NCBI GenBank assembly: GCA_905160935.1
Contig: CAJHZI010000447.1
Span: 1,532,501 to 1,596,500, forward strand
Direction: 5' to 3'
Origin: Enchytraeus crypticus
Taxonomy: Eukaryota > Annelida > Clitellata > Enchytraeida > Enchytraeidae
DNA length: 64,000 nt
In this document: positions 23,102-35,253 of the stretch, piece after piece
Layout: the number at the start of each line of letters is the position of its first letter
Numbering within the stretch: position 1 is the first letter of the stretch
Translations under genes and position numbers: made by a program
The notes under the pieces: model-generated
What the model saw: only the letters and a program-made list of their open reading frames with translations
Database searches by the model: none
Told to the model about the DNA's origin: nothing

Positions 23102-24912
23102 CTATATATTAAAATTGTTATCCAAATTAAACGCATCATCATTTTCATCTACTCCGCGTCCCTCAAATTCCTCCTCACACACTGCAGCTGGCAACTCGAT
23201 AAGATTCTCACTAGCAAATAGTGAAAGTAATGTAGCCGCATCCTCCAGAGATAGTGTTAGTGCAGACTCTGGTGACTCCTCAATGAATGCAGAGGCTGAG
23301 GCACCCGCTTCAGCTGACTGTAGATGACTTGACGCTTGACTGAACTCTGCAGGTTGACTACAGCTAGCAGATGATAGCACAGTCGAGCCACCGGCAGAGT
23401 CTTGAGGTGGGGCAGCCTCAGGAGATGAGATCGTTTCTGAATCAGCCGGTACAACACTCAAAATGTTCAAGTCTACAAGTTTTTTCTGCAGCTCAGTCAC
23501 ATATGATACAAACTCTGGTGGAATCTCTCCGCGGTCAATCTTAACACACCACGTCTTTAACTGTAAAAAACAAGACATAAATTAATACATCAAGTTATAA
23601 AATCAAGGGTGACATTTATGTGACTTATATTGGATCATCATCATCATCATAATCCTCCCTTGAATCCCAGTTCAACCAGGGTCAGGGTTTTGACTTATAT
23701 TGGATAAAAAACAGATATTAACCATTACTTTTTATTACTAGCTTTGTCTAACATCATACTCATGTCCGCATATACTATACTTCACCTTTGGTTTAACTTA
23801 ATTCGCATTTTACGTACTCCTCAGCTAAGACTTAAGGATTGTTCCGATTTAAACTGAGCAGTAAAAACAACAATTCTATGATAAATTTAAAAAACAACAA
23901 TTATATAAATAACAATCAAATAAATTACTAAACAAATGATATATATTTCCTTGAAAAAAATTACGTCAATGACAAAAAACAGTACATTTCAGTGCACTAA
24001 GAGAGAGAGAGAGAAAGATATGTTACATACATATAATTTATGTAAGATATCTCTATCTCTCTCTCTTAGTGCACAGCCTACTGGCAGATCCATGGTTTAT
24101 ATTTTATAATGCCTCCACTCTCCTCTGTCTTCCGCTTTCCTATTCATATCCACATACGCATGGGTCTTTAAATCATCTAACATACCTAGTCTCGGCCTGC
24201 CCCTGCCTCTTTTCCCTTCCATTCTACCTTCTATGACCTCTAATAATAGACCTTCCCAGGTTTCCCCCCTTTGGATAGAATGTCTCCTATCCAAAGTTTC
24301 TTCCCAATTCTTAATACATTTAGGAAGAAGTAACATATAACATGTAATAAATAAGATGAAGATACAGTGCATGTGTGCAATATATAAGTTACACACTCAG
24401 TGTCAATCTTTGAGTGATAATATATAGTTGCTAAAGTATTTGTAAAATAAGGGCACAATTTAGACTTATTAAAATGAATTTTCATTTTACTATTTTTCCT
24501 AGGTAAAACATCAAGTGAGATTTTATATCCGTAAAAAATGTGTAAAAATTAATTTTTACATCATAAATATTAGAGATAGTTTTTGAAAAGAACTGTAGTG
24601 AGCAATGCCATAAAACAGAAAGGTCAAACTGCTCAAAAACCAATCTTAGAAGAATATCATTAAGAAACCATATGTGCAACATTTTCAAAAGTATGATCGC
24701 CAAAAAAAGTAAACCGTAAAAATGCAGTAAAAATGTAGAATGCAGTAAACCTGTTCAAGTTCTTTACGAAGAGCAAATACAGCCTGCTCACGACAGTTGA
24801 CCAGTTCTTCCAGATACTGATAGCGAAGTTTCTTACGAATACGACAATCTCTGGCACTTTGTTTACTTCTTTCTGCCTTGCGCCCCCCACTGCTGCTGCC
24901 CTTAGGATTCAT
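23102..24912 (-). CDS. CREBL2: CREBL2-type bZIP transcription regulator
   Basis: Two coding exons: 24751-24912 and 23102-23560, joined in phase 0 (donor CAG|GTTTAC, acceptor TTTTTTACAG). The first exon encodes a basic region, RKAERSKQSARDCRIRKKLR, then the zipper start YQYLEELVNCREQAVFALRKE. The second continues LKTWCVKIDRGEIPPE. This matches vertebrate CREBL2 across the basic region, the zipper and the WC(M/V)xxDxGxIPxE segment. CREBL2 binds DNA as a bZIP with CREB and promotes adipogenic and metabolic gene expression in vertebrates. The second exon adds about 120 residues of Ser/Ala/Glu-rich sequence ending DENDDAFNLDNNFNI, whereas vertebrate CREBL2 ends soon after the zipper (about 120 aa in total). 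Met 24912 gives about 206 aa. An acceptor-like TGCAG just upstream (about 24930) leaves room for an additional 5' exon. Confidence 0.85.
23635..23692 (-). repeat. SINE-B-like remnant
   Basis: ATCATCATC end followed by CTCCCTTGAATCCCAGTTC and CAGGGTCAGGG. It lies in the CREBL2 intron. Confidence 0.65.
23990..24310. mobile_element. Two LINE-B 3' ends facing tail to tail
   Basis: At 23990-24022 the plus strand reads TTCAGTGCACTAAGAGAGAG, the 3' terminus of a plus-oriented copy with almost no body. At 24055-24310 a minus-oriented copy begins with CTCTCTTAGTGCAC and continues into codons for EGLLLEVIEGRMEG, RGRGRPRLGMLDDLK and DRGEWRHY. The 30-bp interval between the tails is AT-rich. Both lie in the CREBL2 intron. 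Confidence 0.75.
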
Positions 24913-24930
24913 CTCGATATATCTGCACAT

Positions 24931-27091
24931 TTTGATATATATGTTATACAGCACAGCACATTATTATACCAACCCCTATGTACAATGTCATAAGCCATCA
25001 AAGCTACTAGATATAGAGTTTTTAAAAAACACATAGCGCTTCACGATAGTATGAATTGGTTGCAACATTAATCTCAGTTTCCTGTCTCAAGAACATATCA
25101 GCGATGGTGCTAGTACTGGCTTTAAATCTACTAATTAATTTACAGCCAGAAACCTAAAATATTTGTGATTGTTCGAGTGGATTAAAGATATAAAACAAAA
25201 GTCACAAAGACAATACATTGAAAGATTTTTTCTAATAGCAGTAGGCATTATTTTACTTACAATTAAGCCTAATCCTTTCTTCAATGATATTATAATCAAT
25301 AGGATGGTTGATAACGTACTCGTTAAACGTTAAAACATAGTATAGTCTATAAACAAAATAGTTTCAACTATTCGAATTGAAACTTATCTTCAACACAGTT
25401 CTGCTAATTAATTAACATTTAATGTTAATCAATTTACAAAGTTCTGTTAATTAACATATAATGTAAATCAATTATTATATGTAAATCAATTACACATCTA
25501 ATGTAAATCAATTAACACAGTTCTGTTACTTAATTAATGTTGTTAAGAAGGGATCATGTTATTGCACTGACTTAAACTTAAACCACTCAAAGCAATGCCT
25601 CAGGGCATTACTTTGTTTTGTACTGATCCAAAGCCCAGACAGGACAAAAGAGGACGGTTGCTGATAGGTTAATTCCATAATTATTAAACAAAAGACATAA
25701 GACGTCGGAACGACGTCTTAAGTGAGCTAACATTAGATCCACCAGTCCCCTTATCCTGCAGGGAGAGAGGAATGGACACCAGCTAGCAATATATGACCAC
25801 AAGTTACCACCAACCACCAATTTCCTTCAAAATCTAATCCGAAACTAACACAAAGTTTTTACAAAATTTAATTTATGACAGTTCACAATTTGGGGTTACT
25901 ATTTTAAAACATTCATATATATTATAAAAAAATTTATGGAAATTACTTTTTGGGATAGTTAAATTTTGAGTAAGGAGCAACTTAGAATTTTCATCAGATA
26001 TCACTGGTAAGCAAGAAGCTTATATAATTTTACATAATTTGGCAATGCAGTAAATTGATTCTTAAATATTCAAATGGCTACAGAAATTGAACAATATTAA
26101 AGCCCTATTTATTTTTGAAGAGTTTAGAAATTAGAATAGCATTTTCTTAAAATTTATTTATCACTATATATGTTTATTTGTTTATCTCAGCACAAGTTTG
26201 ATAAGTAACAGCAAAGTAGTAATTAAATAAACAAACAAGCAACATGAAAGTTACTACCATAAAAGAGCTAGACCTCTGTGCGACACTAGGATAAGTAAAA
26301 GCAAAATAGAAAGTTAGCTTAATTCGAGAATAATATAAATTTCCACTACACTAATAAATACAGTAAAACCTCTGATAACTATACAAGTGACTATTTTAGA
26401 ATCCAAAATTACATTAAAGGCCAGACACTGGAAACTGAAAACTCAAAGAAAGCTATTTCTATTATTAATTATCAAAATTAAACATGTAAGCCAAGTCAGT
26501 GCAGCTAAAAACTATAAACTAAATAAACTTCAAAGTGTGAAAAGGAAACAGAATCATACATTATTTCTAATTAAACAGTAACGCTTTAAAATGTAAGCAT
26601 GAATAGTATAAACATTGATCTGATTTAAACTAATACTCACATGACAATTTTTCTTTTCAATATCTAGATAAACGCTATTCAACTAGTTCCTCTGTACAGA
26701 CTAACTAAATTGAGTTGGTTTTAGTTAATTCACTCTTCAATATTGTTGATTCATCAAAACATTTCGTCAGTCAGATGATTCAGAGTTTTCCACGTTAACA
26801 AATCCACGAATTCAAATTGATATTTAGCGACAATATATCCGAACATCCCGTACAAGGCGACTGTCACAAGGTGGGAGCGTAAAATAAAGAATTAATTAGA
26901 AAGAAACCTACAAAGTGTCTTATATGCAATAAACATTACATAATCACGTGCAATACTGTAAACAATAAACAAGCGAGCTATTTTTAGCTCCATAGAATAT
27001 TAAAATCAATTAAATTTCGACACTTCTGCTTCTAAATTTTTCCAAAACCTTCCGAAAAATCTAGGATTAGAAATAGAAACTAATGTTCTTA
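24931..27091. other. Intergenic region upstream of CREBL2, no gene recognised
   Basis: About 2.1 kb of AT-rich sequence. The only distinct structure I see is the GACGTC hairpin at 25699-25721. A weak SINE-A-like patch lies at about 25085-25155. The CREBL2 promoter should lie here, but no core element can be singled out. Confidence 0.45.
25699..25721. promoter_or_regulatory. Perfect hairpin with two GACGTC cores
   Basis: TAAGACGTC, a 5-nt loop GGAAC, then GACGTCTTA. GACGTC is the centre of CRE/ATF-type sites, and the hairpin lies about 0.8 kb upstream of the CREBL2 start. A regulatory role is only inferred. Confidence 0.3.
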
Positions 27092-27097
27092 GTTCTA

Positions 27098-28154
27098 TAC
27101 GGTGGCTCGCAACTGCCATAAATTTTTTTTTGAAACAAAAAATCAAAAAAACAAAAAAACAAACAAATCTTTGTTACTATAAATAGCTCACTAGCAGTAT
27201 CTATATCACACATAGTCGATGACAACATCCAGCACTCGATCTTGAATCAAAGGCCAGTCTATGTGCAAAAAATAAAGTTTATTGTCAATGACAACATCGA
27301 GCACTCGATCTCGAGCCAAAGCCAAACCGATGAGCACAAAATTAGGTCAAAAACAGTGCAAATCCAAAATTCAGGTAATTAGTCATGTTAAGTGAATTCG
27401 TCAATGACAACATCGAGCACGCGATGTCAAACCAAAGCCAAGCCGATGAGCATTAAAGGAGGTTAAAACTGTGCAAATTCAATATTCAGTTAATTAGTCA
27501 TACTAAGTTAATTTGTTTATGACAACATCGAGCACTCGATCTTGGGCCAAAGTCAAACCGATGAGCACACAATTAGGTCAAAAACGGTGCAAATCCAAAC
27601 TTCAGTTAATTATTCATACTAAGTGAATTCGTCAATGACAACATCGATCACTCGATCTCGAGCCAAAGCCAAACCGATGAGCACAAAATTAGGTCAAAAG
27701 CGGTGATAATTATAAGGTGAGTCTTTGGACTGATTGTCTGCATTTTGGAATTTGCACCGTTTTTGACCTAATTTTTTGCTCATCGGCTTGGCTTTGGTTT
27801 GACATCGCGTGCTCGATGTTGTCATTGACGAATTCACTTAACATGACTAATTAACTAAATTTTGGATTTGCACCGTTTTTGACCTAATTTTGTGCTCATC
27901 GGTTTGGATTTGGCTCGAGATCGAGTGCTCGATGTTGTCATTGACAATAAACTTTATTTTTTGCACGTAGACTGGCCTTTGATTCAAGATCTAGTGCTGG
28001 ATGTTGTCATCGACTATGTGTGATATAGATACTGCTAGTGAGCTATTTATAGTAACGAAGTGGCTATTTATAGTAACAAAGATTTGTTTGTTTTTTTGTT
28101 TTTCTGATTTTTTGTTTAAAAAAAAAAAATTTATGGCAGTTGCGAGCCACCGTA
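27098..28154. mobile_element. Foldback DNA element with long terminal inverted repeats
   Basis: Ends are TACGGTGGCTCGCAACTGCC at the left and its inverted copy at the right, flanked by a 6-bp direct repeat GTTCTA (27092-27097 and 28155-28160). The arms pair over roughly 350 bp with few mismatches, including matching poly-A/T-rich blocks and ATAAAGTTTATTGTCAATGA. The inner part of the left side carries about four tandem units of about 115 bp, each with GACAACATCGAGCAC, CCGATGAGCA and a GGTCAAAAACGGTGCAAAT-like block. There is no open frame, so it is non-autonomous. The superfamily is unassigned. Confidence 0.85.
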
Positions 28155-28160
28155 GTTCTA

Positions 28161-28942
28161 CACAGAAAATAATTTGTATAAATTTCTAAAATATAAAATT
28201 TAAACAAATTAATTTAGTCATAGAATTCTGCGTCTAGTAATTTCTTTCCGAACACTCTCTCATGGTGCATTATGAAAAAAGTACAATACGATTAGAGTGC
28301 TACCGTTGTCCATAACAACATTGAGCACTGTAAAACCAAATCAAAGCCGATGAGCAGAGTGAGGGGTCCATAAACGGTGCGAATCAAAATACGGGTGGTC
28401 AGTCCAAAGAAGGGTACTAACGGAATGGAGGTTTAGGTGTTGGTTTCAGTTCGTGGACGTTTGGTGGATATGAAAAGTCGAAGAGAAAAAAGTGTGAAAA
28501 AGAGAAAGAAATGTGTAATGTGGTCAAGATCTACGAGTGTGGTCAAATGTTTAACATCATTTGATAAGTCACTGGAATACAATTGTTTGTAACTTTCACA
28601 ATGCCATTCTAGCTGTTAATAAATGAAGAAATAATTAAGAAATTTGGTGGGTCTCATTGCTATTAGTTACAAAACACGCATTATAGTGAAATGATCAACT
28701 ATGTTGATAACTATGACTTTTAATACTACATGTTTAAACCGTTAGGCAACTTAGTCCATTTTCCGTATAACCAGTCCAGTGAATGTCCGAGATTTTACTC
28801 TCAGATCAGCGCGGCTGTTGTTGCTGTTTTTGTTGTTGCGTTTGATCCACTTGATTAAAAAAGACTAAATCGACTACTATGGTAGCGCTTATGTAAACAA
28901 AGATTTTAAAACAAGATTCTATTTACAAACATTTGCTGCTGT
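28161..28942. other. No gene recognised; one stray foldback unit
   Basis: A diverged copy of the foldback element's internal unit lies at about 28306-28395 (AACAACATTGAGCACT, GCCGATGAGCA, AAACGGTGCGAATC), outside the terminal inverted repeats. Nothing else recognised. Confidence 0.55.
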
Positions 28943-31900
28943 GTAATGAAAAATTTTAGATTTAAAAAGAAATTTAAAAAAAAAATGGCGGACTGTCGTG
29001 GCGGAAGTCCACTTGTTTAGATTGCTGTCTGAACCAAGGATCGCTAAAGGGGTTTTCTGGGATTGAGAGACGAAACCGAGTTTTATGTTTTGGTAGGATC
29101 TGAGTGCTCTTTTTTAACATGCTACGAATAGGCAGTCCAAATGTTAGAGGTTTTAACGATGATCTAAAACGTAAGATGATAGCAAATGATTTTAAACAGT
29201 ATATACTAGATATTATGACAATACAAGAAACACATGCTAAAACAGAAGATATAACATATATAGATACAAAATGATCCATTTCACATATTCAACTCAGGAA
29301 CAAAATCAACTAGTGGCGTAGGAATAATAACAAAAAAAGATTTACATGGAAACTTCACAATAGTAGACGATAGAATTTGTTATTTTAGCTGTGAACTAAA
29401 CAATGAAAAATACGTCATCATAAGCGCCTATGCTCCCACTTTACCTGTAAATGAAAAACAACCAGAAATTAGAGACAAATTTTATGAAAAACTTGAAAGT
29501 ATAATGAATAAATTTAGTAATAGAACAAACATCATAATAGGGGGAGATTTCAATGCAAAAACCGGCTCTGGATTTAAAACATACCCAGAAAATATGGGAA
29601 AATTTGTTAAGGGGATAATAAATAGTAATGGAGAAAAACTACTAGAATTCTGTAACAAATATAATCTAGTACTATCAAACACTCTATTTCAACACAAAAT
29701 GGCCCACAGAGCTACATGGACTAGTAAATCAAAATCAGTAAACACTAGATCAAAAACAAATCAAATTGACTATATCATTACACAAATAAAAAACAAACAC
29801 AGGATAGAAAATAGCAGATCTTATAGTGGTCATTGGACAGATACACATCATGAACTAGTAATATGTCAAATAAAATTTGAAAAAATATATAAAAGAATAA
29901 AATGAAATATAAGAAAAAATGTTTGTAAACTAAATCTGGAAAAACTAAGTGACAACGACATCAAAGAGAAATTCCAAGTTAACATACAAAATGATTATGA
30001 TAAACTTGTAGAAGAAAATGAAGAAATAAGCTGGAAGAATCTTTCAGAAATAATAAAAAATAGTAGTATAAAATATCTCAAATCGGAAGAAAAGCATGCA
30101 GATAAAAAATTCATGGTAAACCCTTTAATTAGTAAACCCTCTGCAAAGCAAAAAGACAAGAAATATAATAGAATCCACAACAAATGAGAACTTGAAAATA
30201 AAATGAAGAAAGAAAGAAATGCCGTAATGAAATGTCTACATAAAGAAATAAAAATTAAAAATAGTCAAAAAGAAGAAAGAGAAATAGAAGAACTCGCAAA
30301 CACAAGAAACGACTATCAAAATGTTCAAAGTCTTGAGAAAGATAAATAGACAAAAACCAAAAGAAAACCTATTTTTAAGAGAAAACAGTAACATAATACA
30401 AAATGAAAATGTAATAAATACAAAAATAACTGAACACTTCAAAGATATATTTTACAACAAAAATGCAGAAATATCTGAAATTAAACCTGAAAAAAATGAA
30501 AACACCTTTCTCTACAGATGAAATAAAAAATGCTGTTAGGAAATTAAAAACAAATAAAAGCCCAGGATCTGATGAAATCACAGCAGAAGAACTAAAAAAC
30601 TGTCCTGACAAAATTTACAATGAAATTGCAAAAATATTCAATAAATGGCTGAAACAGGAAAATATCCAGAAGAGATTAAACTAGGAATACTAATACCCAT
30701 ACAAAAACCAGGAAAAGTAAAAGGCACATGCAGCATTTTAAGACCCATAATCTTATTAAATGTTATTAGAAAGATACTGTCAATTGTAATGATAAATAGA
30801 ATATACAATAAAATAGACAAAATAATACCAGTTACTCAAGCCGCCTACAGACCAGGCAGAAGTACCACTGAGCACGTCCTAACATTAAAACTTCTTATCG
30901 AAAAAGCAATAACAAACAAAAACTCAGAAATAGAAATCATGCTTCTAGACACGAGTAAGGCGTTTGATACTGTCAAATAGAAATAAATTATTAGAGGATT
31001 TAAGTAAAATAATTGATCAGGACGAACTGCATATAATAAAACTTATCATTGATGATGTAATTTTAAGAGTTAAAAATGGAGATGTAACTGGAAATGAGTT
31101 TGAAACTAATATTGGAATACCACAAGGAGATTGCTTAAGCCCGGTACGTTTCACTTTTTACCTTGCAAATAGCTTAAACAAACATGAGAACCAAATTCAA
31201 ATAGCAAACCAAATTGAAGAACACTCATACTCCAAGGAAAATATACCATATGAAGAATTAATTCCTAATCATATTATAGAACATAACTATAGCATAAAGC
31301 GAGAAATGGGTATAAATATTGATCAGCAGTTTGCAGATGATATTGCATACGTAAGCACATGCAAAAATATACCAGACAAAATTCAAAAGTAAGTCAATGA
31401 TAAACTGATAAGAGAGATTTAAAACTAAACACAGATAAAACAGAAAAATATAAATTGGAAACAAAAGTGCTCAGGAATGGAAGAAATGCAAATATTTAGG
31501 TTCTTACTTGGATACTGAAAGTGACATGATCCATAGAAAGCAATTGTGTATGGCTATTTTTAATAAATACAAGATGAAACTAACAAATAGCAAAATAACA
31601 ATGAAAACAAGAATAAATATATTCAATGCTTATATTACGCCAGTTTACTTATATAATAGTGAGCTATGGACATTAACTTCAAAACAGGAACATGAAATTG
31701 ACATATTTCATAGAAGTCTATTAAGAAAAATACTTAAAATATATTACCCTCACATTATAAGCAACGATAACTTATACATCAGAACAAATGAAAAAAAAAG
31801 GAGTCTTGCAATTAAAACGCGAAGACTAAAGTGGATAGGTCAGTTACTTAGGTTACCGAACAATGCACCTGTAAAACTTGCTTTAAATGAGAATAAAAAA

Positions 31901-32115
31901 TCTCAAACAAAACAGAGAGGTTGTCTAAACAAACATGGATCAAATGAGTAAATAAAGATCTCAGTGATATAAATCAGAATTTGAACATATTAGACGAGAG
32001 CATCTGTGATCTGGCTGAGGATAGAGCGAAGTGGAGTCAATTAACCTTGAAACCTACTGCAGGGTCCAAATAGGACGTAGCGCAGTCTTAGTAGTAGTAG
32101 TAGTAATGAAAAATT
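28943..32115 (+). mobile_element. Nearly full-length APE-type non-LTR retrotransposon, inactive
   Basis: A 13-bp direct repeat GTAATGAAAAATT flanks the element (28943-28955 and 32103-32115). It ends in a TAG trinucleotide tail (about 32088-32102). Coding runs from ATG 29119 to TAG 32071-32073 with several frame breaks. Domains in order: APE-like endonuclease (GSPNVRGF, TIQETHA, GVGIIT, SAYAPT, GGDFNAKTG, IDYIIT, SGHWTDTHHE); a Lys/Glu-rich linker; reverse transcriptase (KSPGSDEITAEELK, AAYRPGRSTTEH, LLDTSKAFDTVK, GIPQGDCLSP, FADD at about 31327-31341); and a C-terminal segment (YNSELWTL, RRLKWIGQLLRLP). One frameshift sits directly after AFDTVK and another stop lies at about 30186. The domain order and trinucleotide tail fit the RTE/CR1-type range. 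Confidence 0.9.
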
Positions 32116-33099
32116 GCTTATAATATGGACAGTGCTTTTACCAATAATATTTTAGGGGGCTCAAATTTTTTCACTAGTACCTTCGGCCCCTGAACTTGGG
32201 CCACACTGAACCTACTAGCTTACTAGAAAATCCAGTATCCCACTAGCTTACCTCCACAAATACTCATACTACAGTCAGGGACATTGGTAGAAAAACAATT
32301 TGTGTGTAGGGAGGATCATTTTTGCACTGACAGGCATAAAGTAGGGGGTGAGGGGGGGCACAGGAAGGGGCTAATGCACCCTTCCACAAAGGAGCACATT
32401 TTTGTAATTTGTGAGAAAACTGGTGGACATTCAGAGCATCTTAGAATGAATATTGTTAATTATATTTCTTTTTTGTGTTTTTTTGTAAGAATTTGCATAC
32501 AACGCTATATCTTAGGTTTCAAGTACTGCTTAATAATATATTAAAAAGGCATTGGCTGATAAGTGTCTTAATAGATATGTGTTTTTATTGCTTCAGAATT
32601 TTGAAGTTACATTCAGGATAATAATATGAATACAGCAATTAATTGTAGAAGTTGACAAAAATTGTCGAAATTAAGACAGTGACCGCGGAAAATCTGTTAA
32701 ATTGATTAAATTGTTGACAGCCTTAGATATCGTGGAGCAGTTTCAGTGCTGCTATTAGTTGTAAATATCAATATCGATGGTGATCTTAACTATGAACGGA
32801 TTTGTAAATTAAATGTATTTGTTTTTTATCAAATATATTTTGGATATTTGATATAGACAATTAGTATTAGTAATTATTGTTAATATTAGTTTAACGTACC
32901 TCAAAGTATCTCATATAGATATTTGATATGAATGTTTATTATAGTATGGATAGCACGTATTTTTAAGAGATATAATTTTATCATTTAATTTTCAGTGGTT
33001 ATTTTTAAATTGATTATAATATTTTATTTTAGTAAGTAGTTGATTTTAGTAGATGTTTTTCAGGAATGTTTCACTCAGTAACTGACCTGACAATCTACA
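32116..33099. other. Sequence upstream of UVSSA, no gene recognised
   Basis: AT-rich region containing the UVSSA promoter and 5' UTR by position. I see no distinctive core promoter motif and no other exon. Confidence 0.5.
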
Positions 33100-35186
33100 A
33101 TGGCAGATGGCAATAAAACAGAAGATGACAATTACAAGAAGTTGTCTAGACTTGTTAATGAACTGACAATGTCTGGTGCATCTAAATTAGATAAAGCATT
33201 GATCACGTCTTTGAAGCAGATATGCAGGTATACTTATATGTAGTGACCTGAGCTTGTTTTTTTGTTTGTTTTAAAAACAATGCTAAAAATTCACAAAAAC
33301 CAAAACAATCACATAAAAACATTTTCTAGAAAAAAGTTTGTGTTTCTTTTGTAGTTTGTGCCTCTAGCAATTAAAAAAATTATCATTGTAGAATATCAGT
33401 AATGCAGAAGTAATGGAGTATTTCTCAGTCACTGACTCATCTGTATGACGGACAGTCAGATGACTATGTGAGATAAGTCTATAGAATGTTGTTGTACATG
33501 TGTGTATGACAGACAGTCAGATGACTATGTGAGAGAAGTCTATAGAATGTTGTACAGTCAGCTTGAGAGAGATCATGCTGAGATACGTCTCTCTACTGTG
33601 CAGGTCATGGATGAACTCTTCAGTCGTTCTCATTGCTTCCGAGAACTGCTGCTAGCTGACTTCCAGACGTTCATGGAGCTAACGCTTGGTAAGAACTGTT
33701 ATAGACAGCTTGTACAGTTTGAGTATGGGTTGAGACTTTATATGATTCTGAGATGAGACTTTATACGATTCTGAGATGAGACTTTATACGATTGTGAGAT
33801 GAGAGTTCCTAGGATTGCGAGATGGGAGTTCCTAGGATTTGTGATGAGAGTTCCTAGGATTGTGAGATGAGAGTTCCTAGGATTGTGAGATGAGAGTTCC
33901 TAGGATTATGAGATGAGAGTTCCTAGGATTATGGGATGAGAGTTTCTAGGATTATGGGATGAGAGTTCCTAGGATTATGGATGAGAGTTCCTAGGATTAT
34001 GGGATAAGAGTTCCTAGGATTATGAGATGAGAGTTCTTACGATTTTGGGATGACCATGTTCTTACAGTTGAGTATAATTTTATTGTATTGTATAGACTAT
34101 TCTTGCAGTTTGAGTACAAAATGCTAAGCCACTACTGTGAATTTATTTGGCGTCAGCTATTTATGTAATGTATTCAAGCCCGTCCTGGCTCAATCTAATA
34201 TGCTTGTTTGCTTTATTTGTGAAAGTAGTCAGATGAGTAGTGACTGTTAATCACTGGGTAAGGTTGATCTCTTATTCATTGATTAATAGTCACTAGATAA
34301 GGAATCAGTTGAGCTGGAATCTGAACAAGATATACCAATTCAAGCCCAACCAATTTACTATATCGTGCTAAGCCAGCAGCTCATTAATTCAACCGGATGC
34401 TGGCAGGAACGACCCTAATTGTCGGCTGCACAAAACGCCTTGTCCCGGTTATGTGGATGCATACGCTAAATAAATACTGTTTAAGAGTAAATTTTCTTTA
34501 CATCCAAGTATTATAGTGAACTCTCTTTAGTGCTTATAGTGAGTATTTAGTGTTCATCTAGATACTAATTAGATTAAACGTGGCTTGATCGTCAGTGATA
34601 TAATTACCTGAACCAAAAAGAATGTCATTGTGATTTGATGTTGGAACTGGGACTGTCAATGTAGGCATTAAGTCACTTTCGCTTGTTAAAATACTAAGTG
34701 CCAATGCTGATGTTAAATAACCTTCACCTTGTTTACAGAGACGGATGTTCGGCAGCCACTGCCTCCACCTAACAAAGTGGCCATTGAGCTCAAGCTACTG
34801 ACACTGCGTGTGATCAGAGGATGGAATGAAAAATTTAAGGATGGCTACAAACTCCTGCAGCTTGGATATCACTTCCTTAAAACTTGCAAGCGGGTTTGTA
34901 TTGCTAGCCTGACGTGGCTTGTGCTCTAAAGAGGAAACTTGTGAAACTTATTAAACCCAGTAATCGTCTGCTACAGACAGCCAACTGGGATATAAAACAT
35001 AACATAAGTTAACTAGACTTTGGAGTACTTAGACTTATTCATTACATAACTTTGATTAAATTTGAGTCTAATTTAGATTTCAAAAGTCATTTTTCATTTT
35101 GTGAATCAATTATATGTACTAATATTTCTGTAATGCTTGTTACGTAATAATTGTATAATTTTATCTGTAGAATTCATTTGATTCAC

Positions 35187-35253
<67 letters not shown>

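Noticed and set aside
33440..33512. Earlier start of UVSSA exon 2 using the near-duplicate sequence at about 33450 (GACAGTCAGATGACTATGTG)
   Set aside because: The first copy leads into a frame break within a few codons; only the second copy (acceptor at 33512) gives the conserved YVREVYRML sequence in phase. It is itself another small acceptor-region duplication.
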